DNA from: Litsea cubeba
Taxonomy: Eukaryota; Streptophyta; Magnoliopsida; Laurales; Lauraceae
Direction of reading: 5' to 3'
DNA: 64,000 nucleotides
NCBI GenBank assembly: GCA_012931725.1
Contig: WHSA01001334.1
Location: 62,001-126,000 of the forward strand
Shown: positions 41,280 through 52,983 of the stretch, piece by piece
How positions within the stretch are numbered: position 1 is the first letter of the stretch
Layout: every line of letters starts with the position of its first letter
Notes under the pieces: model-generated
The model's database searches: none
The model's input: the letters and a program-made list of their open reading frames with translations, nothing else
Told to the model about the DNA's origin: nothing
Program-made: the position numbers and the translations under genes

Positions 41280-42982
41280 TTGTTTCTCCCTTAATCTCTC
41301 CCTCTCACTCAAGACGATAGCTGTTGGGAGGGGGGGTTTATCTCTTCGTCTTTGCTGCTGATGCCATTTTATAGTGACTGCTTGTGGCATTCTCTCTATC
41401 TATCTCTCTCTCTCAACAAGAAGAAGATGAAGAAGAATAAGAAGACGACGACGAAGATAATGGGAGGTGGACCTAGTTCTTCTTCGCGCTGCAGCTGTTC
41501 CCACTGAAGTGGCCGAGGGCAATTATACGTCCGGATCGCTTGGAGTGTCTATACGCGCTATACTATACAACATGAAACAATTAATTAATGGACACAAATA
41601 TATATTAGAGGAATTTAACCGTTAAAATCCCTACAGGACCGCATACGTCCCAACACGATTCAAATTAGTATTTGATATGGGAGGGATCCTCATATGGGCT
41701 TTCTTTCCTTTTTTTTTGTCATTTTTGCCCATTAATATGCCGATATCGACCACTATGCGAGAATGTATAATCTGTCGCTCCGATTCCACTTTTCGTATTT
41801 CTCCATTTGGGTTCATTTTCAACACTGCTCTGGAGCTATTTTCTTCTAGAAACCACCATAAAACGCCATCTCCATGGTGGTTGAACTCCATTAAGACAAA
41901 GGTACACACATTATCTACCACCTTAGATTGATTTATGTACCCTAAAGCACCATCACCTAGATTCTTTGCAATATTTAAGTGTTGGAAACCCTAGAAACTA
42001 TGGGAAATTCACTTTTATACCCCAGGCAGCTGCGATTTATGGGGTTTGATGGGTTTATTTTGGAGCTGTCCCTCTTTTCATGCGTTTGTCACTTTTAGAA
42101 AAAAATCATCAACAATTTTAATCAATTTGATAAGATGTCGTGGGTGAAGGTGAATCTACATATTATTATTTATTTTTTTTTACTAATCTTACAAAGTTTT
42201 AGACTTTAAAGTTATATTTCATATAATTAATATAATTATAGTTGGTTCTCTTGATGATTTCTGAAAAACATGAGAATGGGCGGATTAATGTGTGAGGAAT
42301 AGCACTCAATAGCATGGTTTGAAAGCATTGTTCAAAGGTCTATAATAAATAAACTATTGATCAAAATGCCTTTTCTTGCTGTTGATAGAACTATTGTCCT
42401 AAATGTTTAGTCAGTTGTAAATGTTTGAGAACAGCTGCTAATCCTTTTATTTGGCATGGTTTGCGGAGTTTTATCAATGTAAAGACATTTTTCTCTACTC
42501 ATTATATTACAAATGTTGTTAATATAGATCTGTATTAACTGTCATTTTGAGTGTACTTAATTTTCACCGATATCTTTATTAATTTCTTCTGATATAATAA
42601 CAACATGTCAGATAGAGATGTGTTTTTCTTCTGAATATTTCGTTTCCATCTTAGTGGATGGATTTAGGCTAAGATGACTTTTGATAACTATAGAGATTTT
42701 ATGAACTGTAGATCGTTTTGGGTTCAGGGGTGGTCATGAGTGGTTCCATGATCAGGGGAAAGCACATGAATTCTTTGTAGAAGGATTGGAAGTAAATTTC
42801 ACATTTGGGTTATATTTGGATTCACGCATTGGCCAAACAGCTACAACCATGTTTGAAAAAGTAGTAAGTGAATTTGATGAATAGACGCACTATGTTCTTC
42901 TTCTTCATCTTTTTTGTTTTGCTATCAATTGAACAAGTATGAAAGTTCACATACACAACTCAATTGTCATGATTTTTTACAG
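41280..42982. other. Upstream region of hydrolase gene and intergenic DNA
   Basis: Holds the presumed minus-strand 5' UTR and promoter (to about 41600). ORFs at 41631-41931 overlap on both strands and are not convincing. A partly open plus-strand stretch near 42725-42885 (HEWFHDQGKAHEFFVEG) is not recognised. Confidence 0.4.
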
Positions 42983-42993
42983 TATGTGATTAG

Positions 42994-43261
42994 TATGTGA
43001 TTGGAGGATCAAATGACGAAGCTGTGTCTATTGGCATCCGAATTTTGGATAAGTCGACGGGCAAATGGTGAGATTGCTAATCACTTTGCAATGCATTAAT
43101 TACGTTGTGGTTGACAATTAGTAGAATTGATGTATTCAACCCATTGGCAGGGAGATACCCATGGTGCTAGGCATGGAAACTACCCCATGCTCCTAAATAA
43201 TGAGAAGATTTTGGTTTTTAAATGTGACTCGGCACCTGATGATTGCATCTGGTTTCTTGAG
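42994..43261 (+). pseudogene. Guanylate kinase (plant cytosolic GK type) exon remnants
   Basis: Two exon-like blocks resemble the kelch-like N-terminal region that precedes the kinase domain in plant guanylate kinases. Block A (42994-43067) reads YVIGGSNDEAVSIGIRILD then KSTGKW and is flanked by an AG acceptor and a GTGAGA donor. Block B (43151-43261) starts EIPMVLG in phase, then a deletion shifts the frame to NNEKILVFKCDSAPDDCIWF. An 11-bp tandem duplication (TATGTGATTAG) sits at the first acceptor. The kinase domain itself is not present nearby. This is a broken, partial duplicate. Confidence 0.6.
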
Positions 43262-43701
43262 GTTTGGTTTCTCTTAGGAATACAATGCAGAAAATCTGAG
43301 TATTATTTAATCAACTCATCAGTGTGCGTGATTGTCTCTACTTATCGTTGTAATTTACTTGTTGTGCATAATTATTTGAACCATTTCCTTAAATGACATC
43401 AATTAATTGGTCACAGCCATGTATAGTTCTTGTAGATCAAATAACTAAGATGGCATTGTCCAACAGTAGAGCACATATGCATGCACAAGAAAACATTTTT
43501 CAATTACATTCTCACTCATACAAAAGGAAAAAGAAACCTTCAAAATGAGGGGCTTCCATTGCAATGAGGAATAGAAGCATCATCCAATAGACACAACACA
43601 AATGAGGGACATAGATGCAATGAGGAATAGAAGCATCATCCAATCCATCTTTTATGTTCCCAACAAACAACTATTGGCTTGTTGCGTACTTGTGAAGTAA
43701 G
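43262..43701. other. Unassigned sequence with 57-bp-spaced duplication
   Basis: The words GCAATGAGGAATAGAAGCAT plus CATCCAAT occur at about 43560 and 43617, a short tandem duplication. No gene seen. Confidence 0.4.
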
Positions 43702-43962
43702 ATTCTAAGGCAATATTTGACTCATAGAATTGAATTCATCCATTGTGTTTCTTCGAGTGGTTAAAAATGAAGAAAGAGAGGTGAATATTAAAAAAATGTA
43801 TTAATTCAAACAATTCAAATCTTTGAAAGTCTAGGACCCTTCTACATTGCTCCCGAAAATCCCCCACATCCTGTCCTTCAATCCTCACCTCTTTAATACC
43901 CCCACAATTTAGCCCAAATGACAGGAATTCATATGTCTTCCATGCAAACAAACAGGCCCTAA
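43702..43962. mobile_element. Possible hAT-type MITE
   Basis: The right end reads (reverse complement) TTAGGGCCTGTTTGTTTGCA, a common hAT-MITE terminus. The left end (TAAGGCAATATTTGACTCAT) is a weak match. No clear target duplication. Confidence 0.35.
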
Positions 43963-45346
43963 GTGTTTAATCAAGTGACATGCAAGATGTTCACAAGTGC
44001 ACTATTAATCTGTACAGAATCAGTTTTATAAAATATTGCTACATAATGATCAAAGCTAAGAAGATAGATTTTTGAACTTCTTTCTAAATCTATTTAGTAG
44101 ACGAAGAGAAAACATAACAAAATGTCCTATCTTGGTCAGATGTTTGGCACGGAATTACTCTCTCTAGTTTCTATAACTTGAGTGATTAACAATGATTTTC
44201 AACTTGTTTGTACAGCATTGAAAAGAGCAGCTATTGTTCAGACAAACCCCATTCACATCGAAAACATTTAAAAGGAAGATGAGAAGGGTTCCATGAGTAG
44301 GGATCCATTTGGATAGGTGTGGAGGAGAAGAACAACTCAGATCACAACTGAGACCCATCAAAACAAACATTCCATTCAAGATCTAGGGCACAAAATAGGA
44401 AAAGAAAATAGAGGAAGTAATGAACACACCTCCATGTGAACCAGTTTCGAAAAATGGCGCCAAGCAACTTGGGACCATCTACCAGGGACCACTGGGAAAT
44501 GGGGACTTCAATCGCGTGGAGAATACTGCGAAAGGGGAAAAGTTGGAGAAGAAAGCGAAAGGGGAAAGGACACTTTGTGCGAATGGTATATATCGAGGTA
44601 TGGTTGATATCGACCATACCACTAAATGACAAAAAAATATACAAAAGGCACCCGGGGAGCCTTATCCGTGTCCATTGTGAATATGGCACTTCCGAAGTGG
44701 TATAGGGTCCATAATTCATCTCACTAAGCTTTAATCATTCTTTCAAGATTAATTCAACTCATTTTAAGCATTAGTCTCATTTAAATCAACTAATCATGCT
44801 TAATCCAAATTAATCGAGATTAATTAGAGTTAATCTTGATTAACTCGGGACGAGGTGTAACATGGCTCGAGCCATTGCCCTCGACTGTCCCTGTTTTTAC
44901 TCGGTCTGCTATCTAAAGCAGTCTTTGCAGCCGACGTTTTAGGACAGAGGCTGAATTTCGACTTGTTTCTTCTGATTCTGACCTCCATTTTTCTTGAAAT
45001 TTTGAGGAGATCTTCTTGACCAAGTGCTTGACCTTCCTTGAGCTTTGAGTCATGCTTTGACTTCCAGAGTTGATTGGGCTTTGACCTACAAGTAGGTGTC
45101 CGGCTGTCCTCTGGCCGTGTTCGTCTTTGGATTGATCTTTTGGTTTTTTTTTCTTGAGTGCCAACAAGTTCCCTCTCTAGGTACAATGATGGAAGAAACT
45201 CCTGGAATCATTTTGCGTCGAAGTTATATGTTTGTGGGAAGACTTAAACTTACAAGATGGTAGGGTTTAAGTGGAAACTTCAGATTACTTGTCGCATATT
45301 TGTCGCAGATATCATTTGTGTGCATCTCCGTGGGAACCATGGGGAA
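43963..45346. other. Unassigned sequence with a near-perfect palindrome
   Basis: A 22-bp near-palindrome at 44598-44619 (20 of 22 positions symmetric, centre GATATC) resembles a weaker motif at about 41737-41755. ORFs on both strands (44342-45186) overlap and no protein was recognised. Confidence 0.4.
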
Positions 45347-45351
45347 CACAC

Positions 45352-46068
45352 TGTAAGGCCGAAATCTGTCAGAGATAGAAAGTGATCTCGTTATAGCAAG
45401 AAAGTCTGTCAGCGGCAAAAAGTAGCGAAACTCTTTCTTGCTATATAGCGAGAAAGGCGCTGGTTGTCCAGTCTGATCCGGACTTTGAGTGAAAGTTTGA
45501 TGTGGATTCTTTATTCTGACCGGATTATTATTAGAAGTCTTATGTACGGATTTGGGGCTAGGAATTGGGTGTTTCTCACAACCCTAAAGGACACAGATCA
45601 TCTCTCAAGTTCTGAATTAGTGATCTAATGAGAGAAATATTCTTTAAAGGTTTATTGAAGAGTTGTCTGCCAAATACTCTAGAGAGTCAAGTTCTTCCGC
45701 ATCCCTTGTAGAAGATCATCTTCTTGCGTAGAAGATTTGAGGAGTCAAGTGCTGGATTGAGTCTATTGCAATCAACGGAGTGAAGTCGTTGAAGCGTGAA
45801 GCGACACAAGGTAACTTCAGTCTTTAGATAGAGGATATCTAGGGAGTAAATCTGAGTTTCTTGTAATTACGACATTCATAGTGTTTGATTGTTGATCCAA
45901 TTCGGATCTGTGGTTCCACCCGGTTAGGGTTTTCTACATTAAATCTGGTGTCATTGTGGTGTGTGCTTGTGATTTTATTTCCATTGCGTAGATTATTATT
46001 TTTTACATATTAAGTGGGCTGATTTATTGAGTCGACCAATTTAGAAATCTCGTACCCTAAATCTTTCA
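45352..46068 (+). mobile_element. Solo LTR of the copia family seen at 31595
   Basis: 717 bp, alignable along most of its length to the LTR at 31595-32389 (shared blocks such as GGGTGTTTCTCACAACCC, TCATCTCTCAAGTTCTGAA and GTAGATTATTATTTTTTAC). Starts TGTAAGGCCG, ends CTTTCA, with a perfect 5-bp duplication CACAC (45347-45351, 46069-46073). Clearly older than the full element. It retains a diverged palindrome at 45434-45455. Confidence 0.88.
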
Positions 46069-46073
46069 CACAC

Positions 46074-46727
46074 AGAGCAAGAAATTTCCGAGGCTGAGAG
46101 GAATCAAAGAGTCCACTTGTTTTTGAATGGTAACTGGGTTGGAACTTGTGAATAGAAACCCTGTGAATCACCTATGTCCTCCTTTTTCACAAATATCATT
46201 TATATGCATCTCCATGGGGATCGTAGGGAATAACCAACGAGGAATCTGGAAGGTTTAAGGTGTTAATGGATCTACCCAATTGAGAGTGGAAACTTGATTA
46301 GAATATGTAGATTCCAATAGACTTTGACAGAATTGTGACCAAAGTGAAAGGTTAACCATTGATTAGGTATTTTTGGTCAAGGGTATGGAAAACATATTTA
46401 TTGCACAAGAGGAGAGATGCTTGACTAGACTTTGGATACCGAGGTCTGGAACTGGCCAGTGAATTGCTTCCATGTGAGCTGTGGGTTCATCTCAAACATA
46501 TTGAAGTAAGTTAGTTTGATTTTTGTAGAAACAATAAGCCGGGTATTTGGAAGGTTAAACAAACTTGGAATTGGGCATATGACCACTTCATTCGAAGGTA
46601 TTTTCAAGTGGGTCGATTTTCCGAAGAAATTTTGGCGGGCCCGAAAGGTCAAAAGGTGGGGCCGGATGTTCGAGGGGGGTCGATGGGCGATCCATGGCAT
46701 GAATCGAGTCGTCGAGCATCCTCCTGT
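46074..46727. other. Unassigned sequence with a diverged duplicate of 45300-45345
   Basis: The stretch around 46187-46235 resembles 45310-45350 (shared ATATCATTT, TGCATCTCC), suggesting an old tandem duplication of the solo LTR's target region. Confidence 0.4.
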
Positions 46728-46887
46728 TATAAAAATCCGGAAGTCTATAGAACTCCCCTCACTTCATGATATTCAATTCTTCAAATCCCAGATTCTTAGA
46801 GCAATGCTAGGGTTTTCCAGAGCTTCTTCATTCGATTTCCATATTCTCTGCTTTGGCTTTGTTCTTAAAAAATCGGATCCATGGTAG
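46728..46887 (+). promoter_or_regulatory. Possible plant promoter and first exon
   Basis: A TATA box (TTATAAAAAT, 46728-46737) is followed about 70 bp later by ATG (46804) and an open frame of 27 residues ending at a perfect donor (ATGGTAGGT, 46885-46893). A T-rich intron-like sequence follows. No downstream exon could be assigned with confidence (47442-47720 is open but unrecognised). Confidence 0.25.
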
Positions 46888-47093
46888 GTAATCATCATCT
46901 TCTTCCTCGCGATTCCTTATCTGCATAGGGCCGATTGGTTTTCCTTTTGTCTCCGTGATCTTGGTCCTTGTTTTGGGACGAAAAGCTTTTATATGCTGGT
47001 TTTCTTCATTCTCCTTTGATTTTTGAAGAAAAATATGGTTTTGAACTCGAAAATTGGGAAGTTGCAGTCCGACCGATGGTTGAATGTGTTTTT

Positions 47094-47411
47094 AGGGCCT
47101 GTTTGGATGTATGGTGAATTGAAGTATGGTGAGGTGAAGCATCAAATCAAGAGAGAATAAAATATAAGGTGTTATGATGGTGTTTTATTTTTAGTTGTTT
47201 GGTATAGAATTTTTTTGACTTTTTGTATAGAGAAGTTGAGTTTTTTTATCTTTTAGTGGAAAAAGGAGGTTGCTTTTTTGACTTTTTTTGAAAAATTAGG
47301 AGGGAATTTTGAAATTGTGTACTTTTGATATAACTCAATGTATTTTTTTGTCTGGATAATGGAGGCTTTACCTCACCTCACCTCACTTCACCACACATCC
47401 AAACACGCCCT
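47094..47411. mobile_element. hAT-type MITE (318 bp)
   Basis: Left terminus AGGGCCTGTTTGGATGTATG and right terminus (reverse complement) AGGGCGTGTTTGGATGTGTG are matched, extending with GTGAA/GTGAGG words. A typical plant hAT-MITE signature. Target duplication not clear. Confidence 0.7.
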
Positions 47412-48156
47412 TAGGGTTTCTACGCTCTTTTCTTTCAATCTGTGGACTTCAAACAGTCGGCCGATCGCTATAGATGGTTGGATATTGAGGACCCATCAAA
47501 ATCCAAGCCCGGTTCAACTTTTTGCCCGTTTCGAAGTACGATGTGCACGGTCGACCTAGGGTCAACTGCGTTTTCCCCCTTTTCTCACTTTACTTCGCAT
47601 TTTCTTGAAACTCTCTTTCATAGGTTGCATGAGGATGTTGTATTTTCTTTCTTATTGTTGGAGACTGCTGGAGAATGGATGGAGTGGCAAGATGTACAAC
47701 GGTTTGATTTGATGTGGTAGTTGCTTAGTAGTCAGTGAGCGAGGGTGTTAGGGTTTAAGATTTATGGATTTTTCGGATGTTGTTTCTTTTGGGGGAGATG
47801 TAGGAGGGGTTTTTTTTGCTGTAAAGGAGGTTTCTTTGAAACTTTTGAAGTTTTTGACAACTATTTTTAAAGATTTTCAAGTTCGGATTTGAGACAGCTA
47901 GCGAACCTCTGTGTTGGATAGTCAGGTGCTTTAAATAGCATTTACGTTGAACATCCAGGTGTCCTGGTCTTTTCTTTATTAGCCAGGTCTTCTTGTGTTG
48001 GAAAAGAATCTAAAATTGTGGAGCCCCTGTTCGGATAGTCGGGAGACCCTTCAGTGTTGAACAGCTGACAAGTAAATCCTGTGACCTGTGGAATGTCTAA
48101 TTAAGTGGCTCTTGAGTTTCCAGATTGCCGGTTATTCCCCATCTGTAGTGGACCGC
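47412..48156. other. Unassigned sequence
   Basis: Open frame 47442-47720 on the plus strand (MDFKQSADRYRWLDIEDPSK onward, 92 residues) is not recognised; it could be an exon of the putative gene at 46728. Otherwise nothing. Confidence 0.35.
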
Positions 48157-49788
48157 TGTTAGCCCCTAAAATGGTCACACTGCGTTGGTGCGCAGATGGT
48201 GTGGAGGAATCTGCACAAACAGTCCATTGGTGCATATGGAATGTGCAATGATAACTAAACACTTTATAATGGTCCCTTGGTACGAATGATTTCTACCCTT
48301 CGGTCATTGGTGCGATGGATGTTGGTGCCTATTAATGTTGTGCAGTGAATAGTGTGCATGACGTGCTGTGCTGCACGTGGAGTGTGCAGTAGTCGTGCTG
48401 TGTGGACGGCAGCGTGCACGTTGCTGTGTTGCTGCAAGGGACGTCGTTCGTGTGCTGATGTTGCTGTGAACAGCATCGTGTGTATGCTGCGAGGCTTACA
48501 CAAGTTGTCTGTCGACGTCGTGCAGGAACCGCGGTGGACGTTGCGCAGGTGCTGCGAGAGCTACAGGAGCTGCGGGTGCTGTGTGCAAGCACTGCAAGGC
48601 TTACACAAGTTTGTATGTCGACGTCGTGTAGGAACTGCGTGCGGCAGATTTTGACCCTCGACCAACCTTGTGTTTTATAGACCCAAATGCATGTCTAATG
48701 CATTGAAAGGTTGTTAAACATGCTGAACAATCATTGTGTAAAAGGATTTGTGCATTGGAGTCCGGGAAGTACCCGAAAGTCTTGTTTCGTCATTTTCGGA
48801 CGTTTATACCCAGGAGGTGAGAAACAATGGGTGGCACAAAACTCTACTATGTAGCAGGTATGCCTGTTTGGTGGAAAAACGGACGGTGTGCACTGTTGGC
48901 ACAATATATGCACAAAATACACTAGGAATAGCCTTGGTAGCCTTGGTTGAGCATTGGTTGGGTTGCGGTTGAGAATTTGGTGCGTGTGGCCCTCACCCTC
49001 GTGCCTGGGCCTGGTGGCCCGAACAGAGATGGTGGCGTGCTAGATTGGTGCATGGGGTTTATTCCCCTTGTGCTGGGACTGGAGCAGCCCATGTGGAAGA
49101 CACAGTTGGTGCTGTGTGGCATGCCTTTTCACTTAGACAGTTGCTGGTTGGTTTGGAATGATGTGGCAGCCACTTGGGTGGGTGGTTTGAGAAACTGCCA
49201 TGGCAGTTTGGTCTGGAAAGTGTGTTGGACATGTGGAGGACTACTTGGACCAACAAAAGCATGACAGGTGGCATGCAACTGCTCAGACAAACTGCCCCTT
49301 TGTGGGTTATTTCCAGCAAGACAGTGGCAACTGTTGGAGGGGCCAAGTGGCAGGCAGTTAGCCTTGATGGCATTGTCTGATTGGCCAGAGACTTGTTTAA
49401 ATAGGAGTGTATGGTTGCAGATCCGAATTAGACAAGCGGAGACAAAGAGAAGTCCCAAACTATAGTCTTAGAACAGAAACTAAGACAGAGAAAGGAGTTT
49501 GCCTAAGAGATAATCTCAGTCGGGGCTTCTGGGGTCAGACAGAGATTCAAGAGGGATCTTTGCATGAGAGGGTTACAGAGAGTTATGAGTGGTAATTCTT
49601 TGTAAGGGCTCGTCCCATAGTTTTGATTAACAAGTGATCTGTATTTGCATTTGTATTGTCTGCAATTGTCTCCTTCCAATTCCTTTGTGCTATTTGTGTG
49701 TGTGTGTTTGTTGGTTGGTTGGTTAAGAGATTGGTGTCCTTAACGCCGCACGGCAAAGATTTTTAGGCGAAAAATCTACCCCGTGACA
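48157..49788. mobile_element. Solo LTR (1.63 kb), family unknown
   Basis: Starts TGTTAGCCCC and ends CCCCGTGACA, flanked by a perfect 5-bp duplication ACCGC (48152-48156, 49789-49793). The GC-rich left part contains a roughly 105-bp-spaced duplication of GGCTTACACAAGTT plus TGTCGACGTCGTG (48490-48530 and 48597-48632). A TTTAAATAGG TATA-like box lies near 49395 and a (TG)n/(TTGG)n run near 49694. Overlapping ORFs at 48264-49465 on both strands are not genes. Confidence 0.75.
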
Positions 49789-49793
49789 ACCGC

Positions 49794-50137
49794 CAACAAT
49801 TGTATGCCCTGTAATGAACCGTCGGTGGACTTACTGAGCCGTTGTTCTTTGTAGATACAGTTTCAATAGGCCTTATAACTTACTGAATTATTCATGTATT
49901 TCTCTTTTATGCACTTTCATGTTTGAACTGTTTTATTTTGCATCATCTTGTATCTTCTTCATTATTTTCCTCATGAAAATCTTATCACGGATTTATTTAC
50001 CTTGCTTTGACTAAGGACCTCGACTCTAAATGTACTTAGTGAGCATTCATTTGCATTGCCACCTTTTCGTTTGGGCTCTGACCCACCTCCGAGTTAAGGG
50101 GAGATGCTACTGAGATTTAGGTAGGATTTCTTCTTTT
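49794..50137. other. Unassigned sequence
   Basis: Nothing recognised; continues the flank interrupted by the solo LTR. Confidence 0.4.
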
Positions 50138-51495
50138 AGGGGTCGTTTGTCTACACCCATTTACATATATAAATGGTGAATATGAGTAATATTTACGCAT
50201 CAATAATGTTTGTCTACAAGTATTTACGTATCTTATGTGTAAATCAGATGTGTAAATGGTGTGAAAATGAGCTCATTTTCACACCAATATTTGAACACCT
50301 GTTCAGGTGGGAAAAAATACCAAAGTACATGTGAATTCAAAGAATACCCATTGGAGGCGGACGGTTTGGTTTTGGGGCAGTTTCCGTCAAAGAGGTTCTG
50401 GGTTCGAAACCCTCCTCTAACGCATTTAGAAAAATAATAATAAAAGAGGCATTTCCATCAAAGAGGTTCTGGGTTCGAAACCCCCCTCCAACGCATTTAC
50501 AAAATAATAATAAAAGATGCATCAAGACTGATGAAACAAAACCCTCACTGCATCTCATCCCCTTTTATGAAGATAACCTCTCCATTTATATCTCTTGCCT
50601 TGCTTAAAAAAAAAAAAAACTTTATAAAATCTATCTACTTTGTACGTTTATTCTTTCAGAATTTGATTCTCTATCTTCTCTTCTCCTATTAGATTTTCTT
50701 CCAATATCTCAATGACTTTTCTAAAATTAATTATCATTGTATTACTTTAAAAATATTTACATATGTATAAATGAATGTAATAGAAAATGAAGAATGTATT
50801 TTATATAGCATAATGGTATCATTAAAAAATAATGTATAAAAGCAATTTTATCTAACCATAATAAATTTGTGATACTTTTAATATAATTGGACTTAGCAAT
50901 AGAATACTCATTTTAAGAACTATCTATAATTGATTAATATTAGCATAAAACCGATGAGATGCATGGGTTAAGTTTATGCAAATCAAATAATGAATTAAGA
51001 TAATATTAAACTAAATATTAATTAATAATTTTTTTAATAATAATCCTATTTTTCTTAACCATCCGACTATAAACTCTTATTTCCTTAACCAACATGTTGG
51101 AATGCATTTTTTTTAAAGGTGATCATTGATAGAAATATTTATTTTTGAAAAGTATATTTCATGTTGAAAAATATGTTCTTTTTTAAGGATCCAAAATGCA
51201 AATGAAAACTTTGATATAAATCAGACATTTCTTGTCTTCTTTTCATATCATTATATTAGAATATAATTTAATGATTAATAAGTATCATTTATAAAATCAT
51301 TACATATACATATATCATTGAAACAAACATAGAAAAATGAATCACATGTGTAAATGATGCGAAAATAGTATTATTAGACAAACGTTGTAAAATGAAATAC
51401 ATGTGTAAACTTTACATACTTAAAAATTGAATATTCATCTTTTATATGTGTAAATTGTATTTACATATCCCACGCGTAAAAGACAAACGACCCCT
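50138..51495. mobile_element. hAT-like non-autonomous element (1.36 kb)
   Basis: Perfect 15-bp inverted termini AGGGGTCGTTTGTCT, followed on both sides by several GTGTAAA/TTTACA words (TTTACATAT, GTGTAAATG) as subterminal repeats. The centre is AT-rich. No transposase. No target duplication could be confirmed. Confidence 0.7.
50381..50522 (+). repeat. Two 71-bp tandem units with tRNA-like box B
   Basis: Units start at 50381 and 50452. Each contains GAGGTTCTGGGTTCGAAACC, whose GGTTCGAAACC matches the RNA polymerase III box B. No matching box A and no cloverleaf, so this is a tRNA/SINE-derived piece rather than a tRNA gene. Confidence 0.6.
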
Positions 51496-51539
51496 TAGCG
51501 GATTTTGAAAGGAGTTGGAAAATCTTAACACAACTTTCT

Positions 51540-51960
51540 TTTCCTTGACGTAGACAAGGGCAATAATGTTGCTTCCTCTTCCTCCGCTCCCAATGATAAG
51601 AAGGTAGTAGATGGGCCATCTTCACCATCGTTCTCGAGACCAGTGGTTCATCAAGCCAAGGCAATAGTTGAGGCCCTTGAGAAGAATATTGACGCTCATG
51701 CTGAGACCGAGAGAACGCAGTTGCGCTCAAGGCTTCCCGCTTCCACGAATGCTCATGTTTACGACAACATCCTGAGCAACTTCATATGGAGGGATGGATA
51801 ACAGGCTCTTTTGAAGAAGCCTGAGTATATCTTAGGTGACAGCGCGAACTGCGCGTATGACCAATAACTTGTTGATACACCAATAGTGAAGGCCAGGAGG
51901 TTAAGGTTTCCACCGAATGGCAATACAAGAGAGGGCTTTTGATCTTTGATTTTGAGCCGT
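51540..51960 (+). pseudogene. Exon-like broken ORF, unknown
   Basis: After an intron-like acceptor (TTGACGTAG, about 51553) one frame reads a hydrophilic, exon-like sequence (KAIVEALEKNIDAHAETERT, then LRSRLPASTNAHVYDNILSN) until a stop near 51799. It continues with two more stops to about 51945. Codon-like regularity suggests former coding sequence but I do not recognise the family. Confidence 0.35.
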
Positions 51961-52010
51961 CGATCCCGGCCAGGAATAAGAATGCCTTGAGCTGGGCTAA
52001 GTGAGTTGCT

Positions 52011-52960
52011 TTCTATAATACCGGTTTTTACTTGAGTGCGAATCCTTTCTACGTTGAAGGCCGCATAACGAGCATGGACACGTTGGTGCCTAACAGCATT
52101 GAAAGCTCGAGTCTAAGCCTTAACACGGGCTAATGTCCCTAATCAGTATCTCTTTTAGATTTTAAACCCAATTATTAATCTAGGGTTAATTAAACTAAGT
52201 CTAAATAAAAAGCATTCAACCACAAGAGAAGGGGACATGGGATTTGTATGTGTAAAACCCTATTTGGGGGAAAAACCACGGGTATTATCGTTTAGGCCAA
52301 CAGAAAACCAAGCATTCTAATACGAAAGTTACAAACTCACAATACCCTTTCCAGTCCTTTCTAGTTGTAACTCAACCTAAGGATTGCTTGATTTGCCGAT
52401 GCCTCGTCGTACACCTTCACGTGTTTGTAACAATCACCTTGAATGAGTCTATACGGTATATCTACTACGAGAGATTATATGAACAAAACTTCGAAACTTC
52501 AATCTGCAGCACTGCAGAATAATTGTGGATCTCTCAAAGTCTTCTAGGGTTTAGAATTGGAGAGAAGTGCCCTAGGTTTGAGAGAGAAAGGCTATAAATA
52601 AGATGAGATTCGTGTATGCATAACCCTTGGAGTTTGGAAAGGATTATATGTCAAACTGGGAAAGAATTCCAAAGTAAATCGGACATTGGACTTTATGTGA
52701 AGCATGCACTTTAGCGGAATGTCATGCGCTCGAGCGGATGCTCAAATTCTTCTATCAGCTCGTGTGCAGAAGATGGTCATTGAGCGCGGGAGCTCTTTGG
52801 ACTTTGTGTGCTCGAGCGCATATGGGCCAGCTCGAGCACCCATACAGTTTTCTATATGACGCAATTCAGTCGTCAACTCTTCATCTGGCAAGTCCATCTA
52901 TAAAACACATCGAAAAAAAAAAAAAAAAAAAGATTTTGTCCATTAGCCAATGAATTAGAC
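52011..52960. other. Unassigned, LTR-like low-complexity region
   Basis: Contains GCTCGAG-rich words (52730-52840) and an A-run at 52913-52931. May be a decayed LTR; no boundary or target duplication found. Confidence 0.35.
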
Positions 52961-52983
52961 AACACTCAATATTGCTTACAAGC

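Noticed and set aside
41631..41931. Two overlapping ORFs upstream of the hydrolase
   Set aside because: Opposite-strand overlap, no recognisable domains, and the region is probably promoter.
46516..46887. 123-aa ORF as a protein gene
   Set aside because: Spans a probable TATA box; more likely promoter plus short first exon than one coding frame.
48264..49465. Overlapping ORFs on both strands
   Set aside because: All lie inside a solo LTR with exact target duplication and show no family motifs.
50395..50485. tRNA genes
   Set aside because: Only box B is present; no box A at proper spacing and no acceptor/anticodon stems.
52913..52931. LINE poly-A tail
   Set aside because: No LINE coding sequence upstream and no target duplication; could be any A-run.
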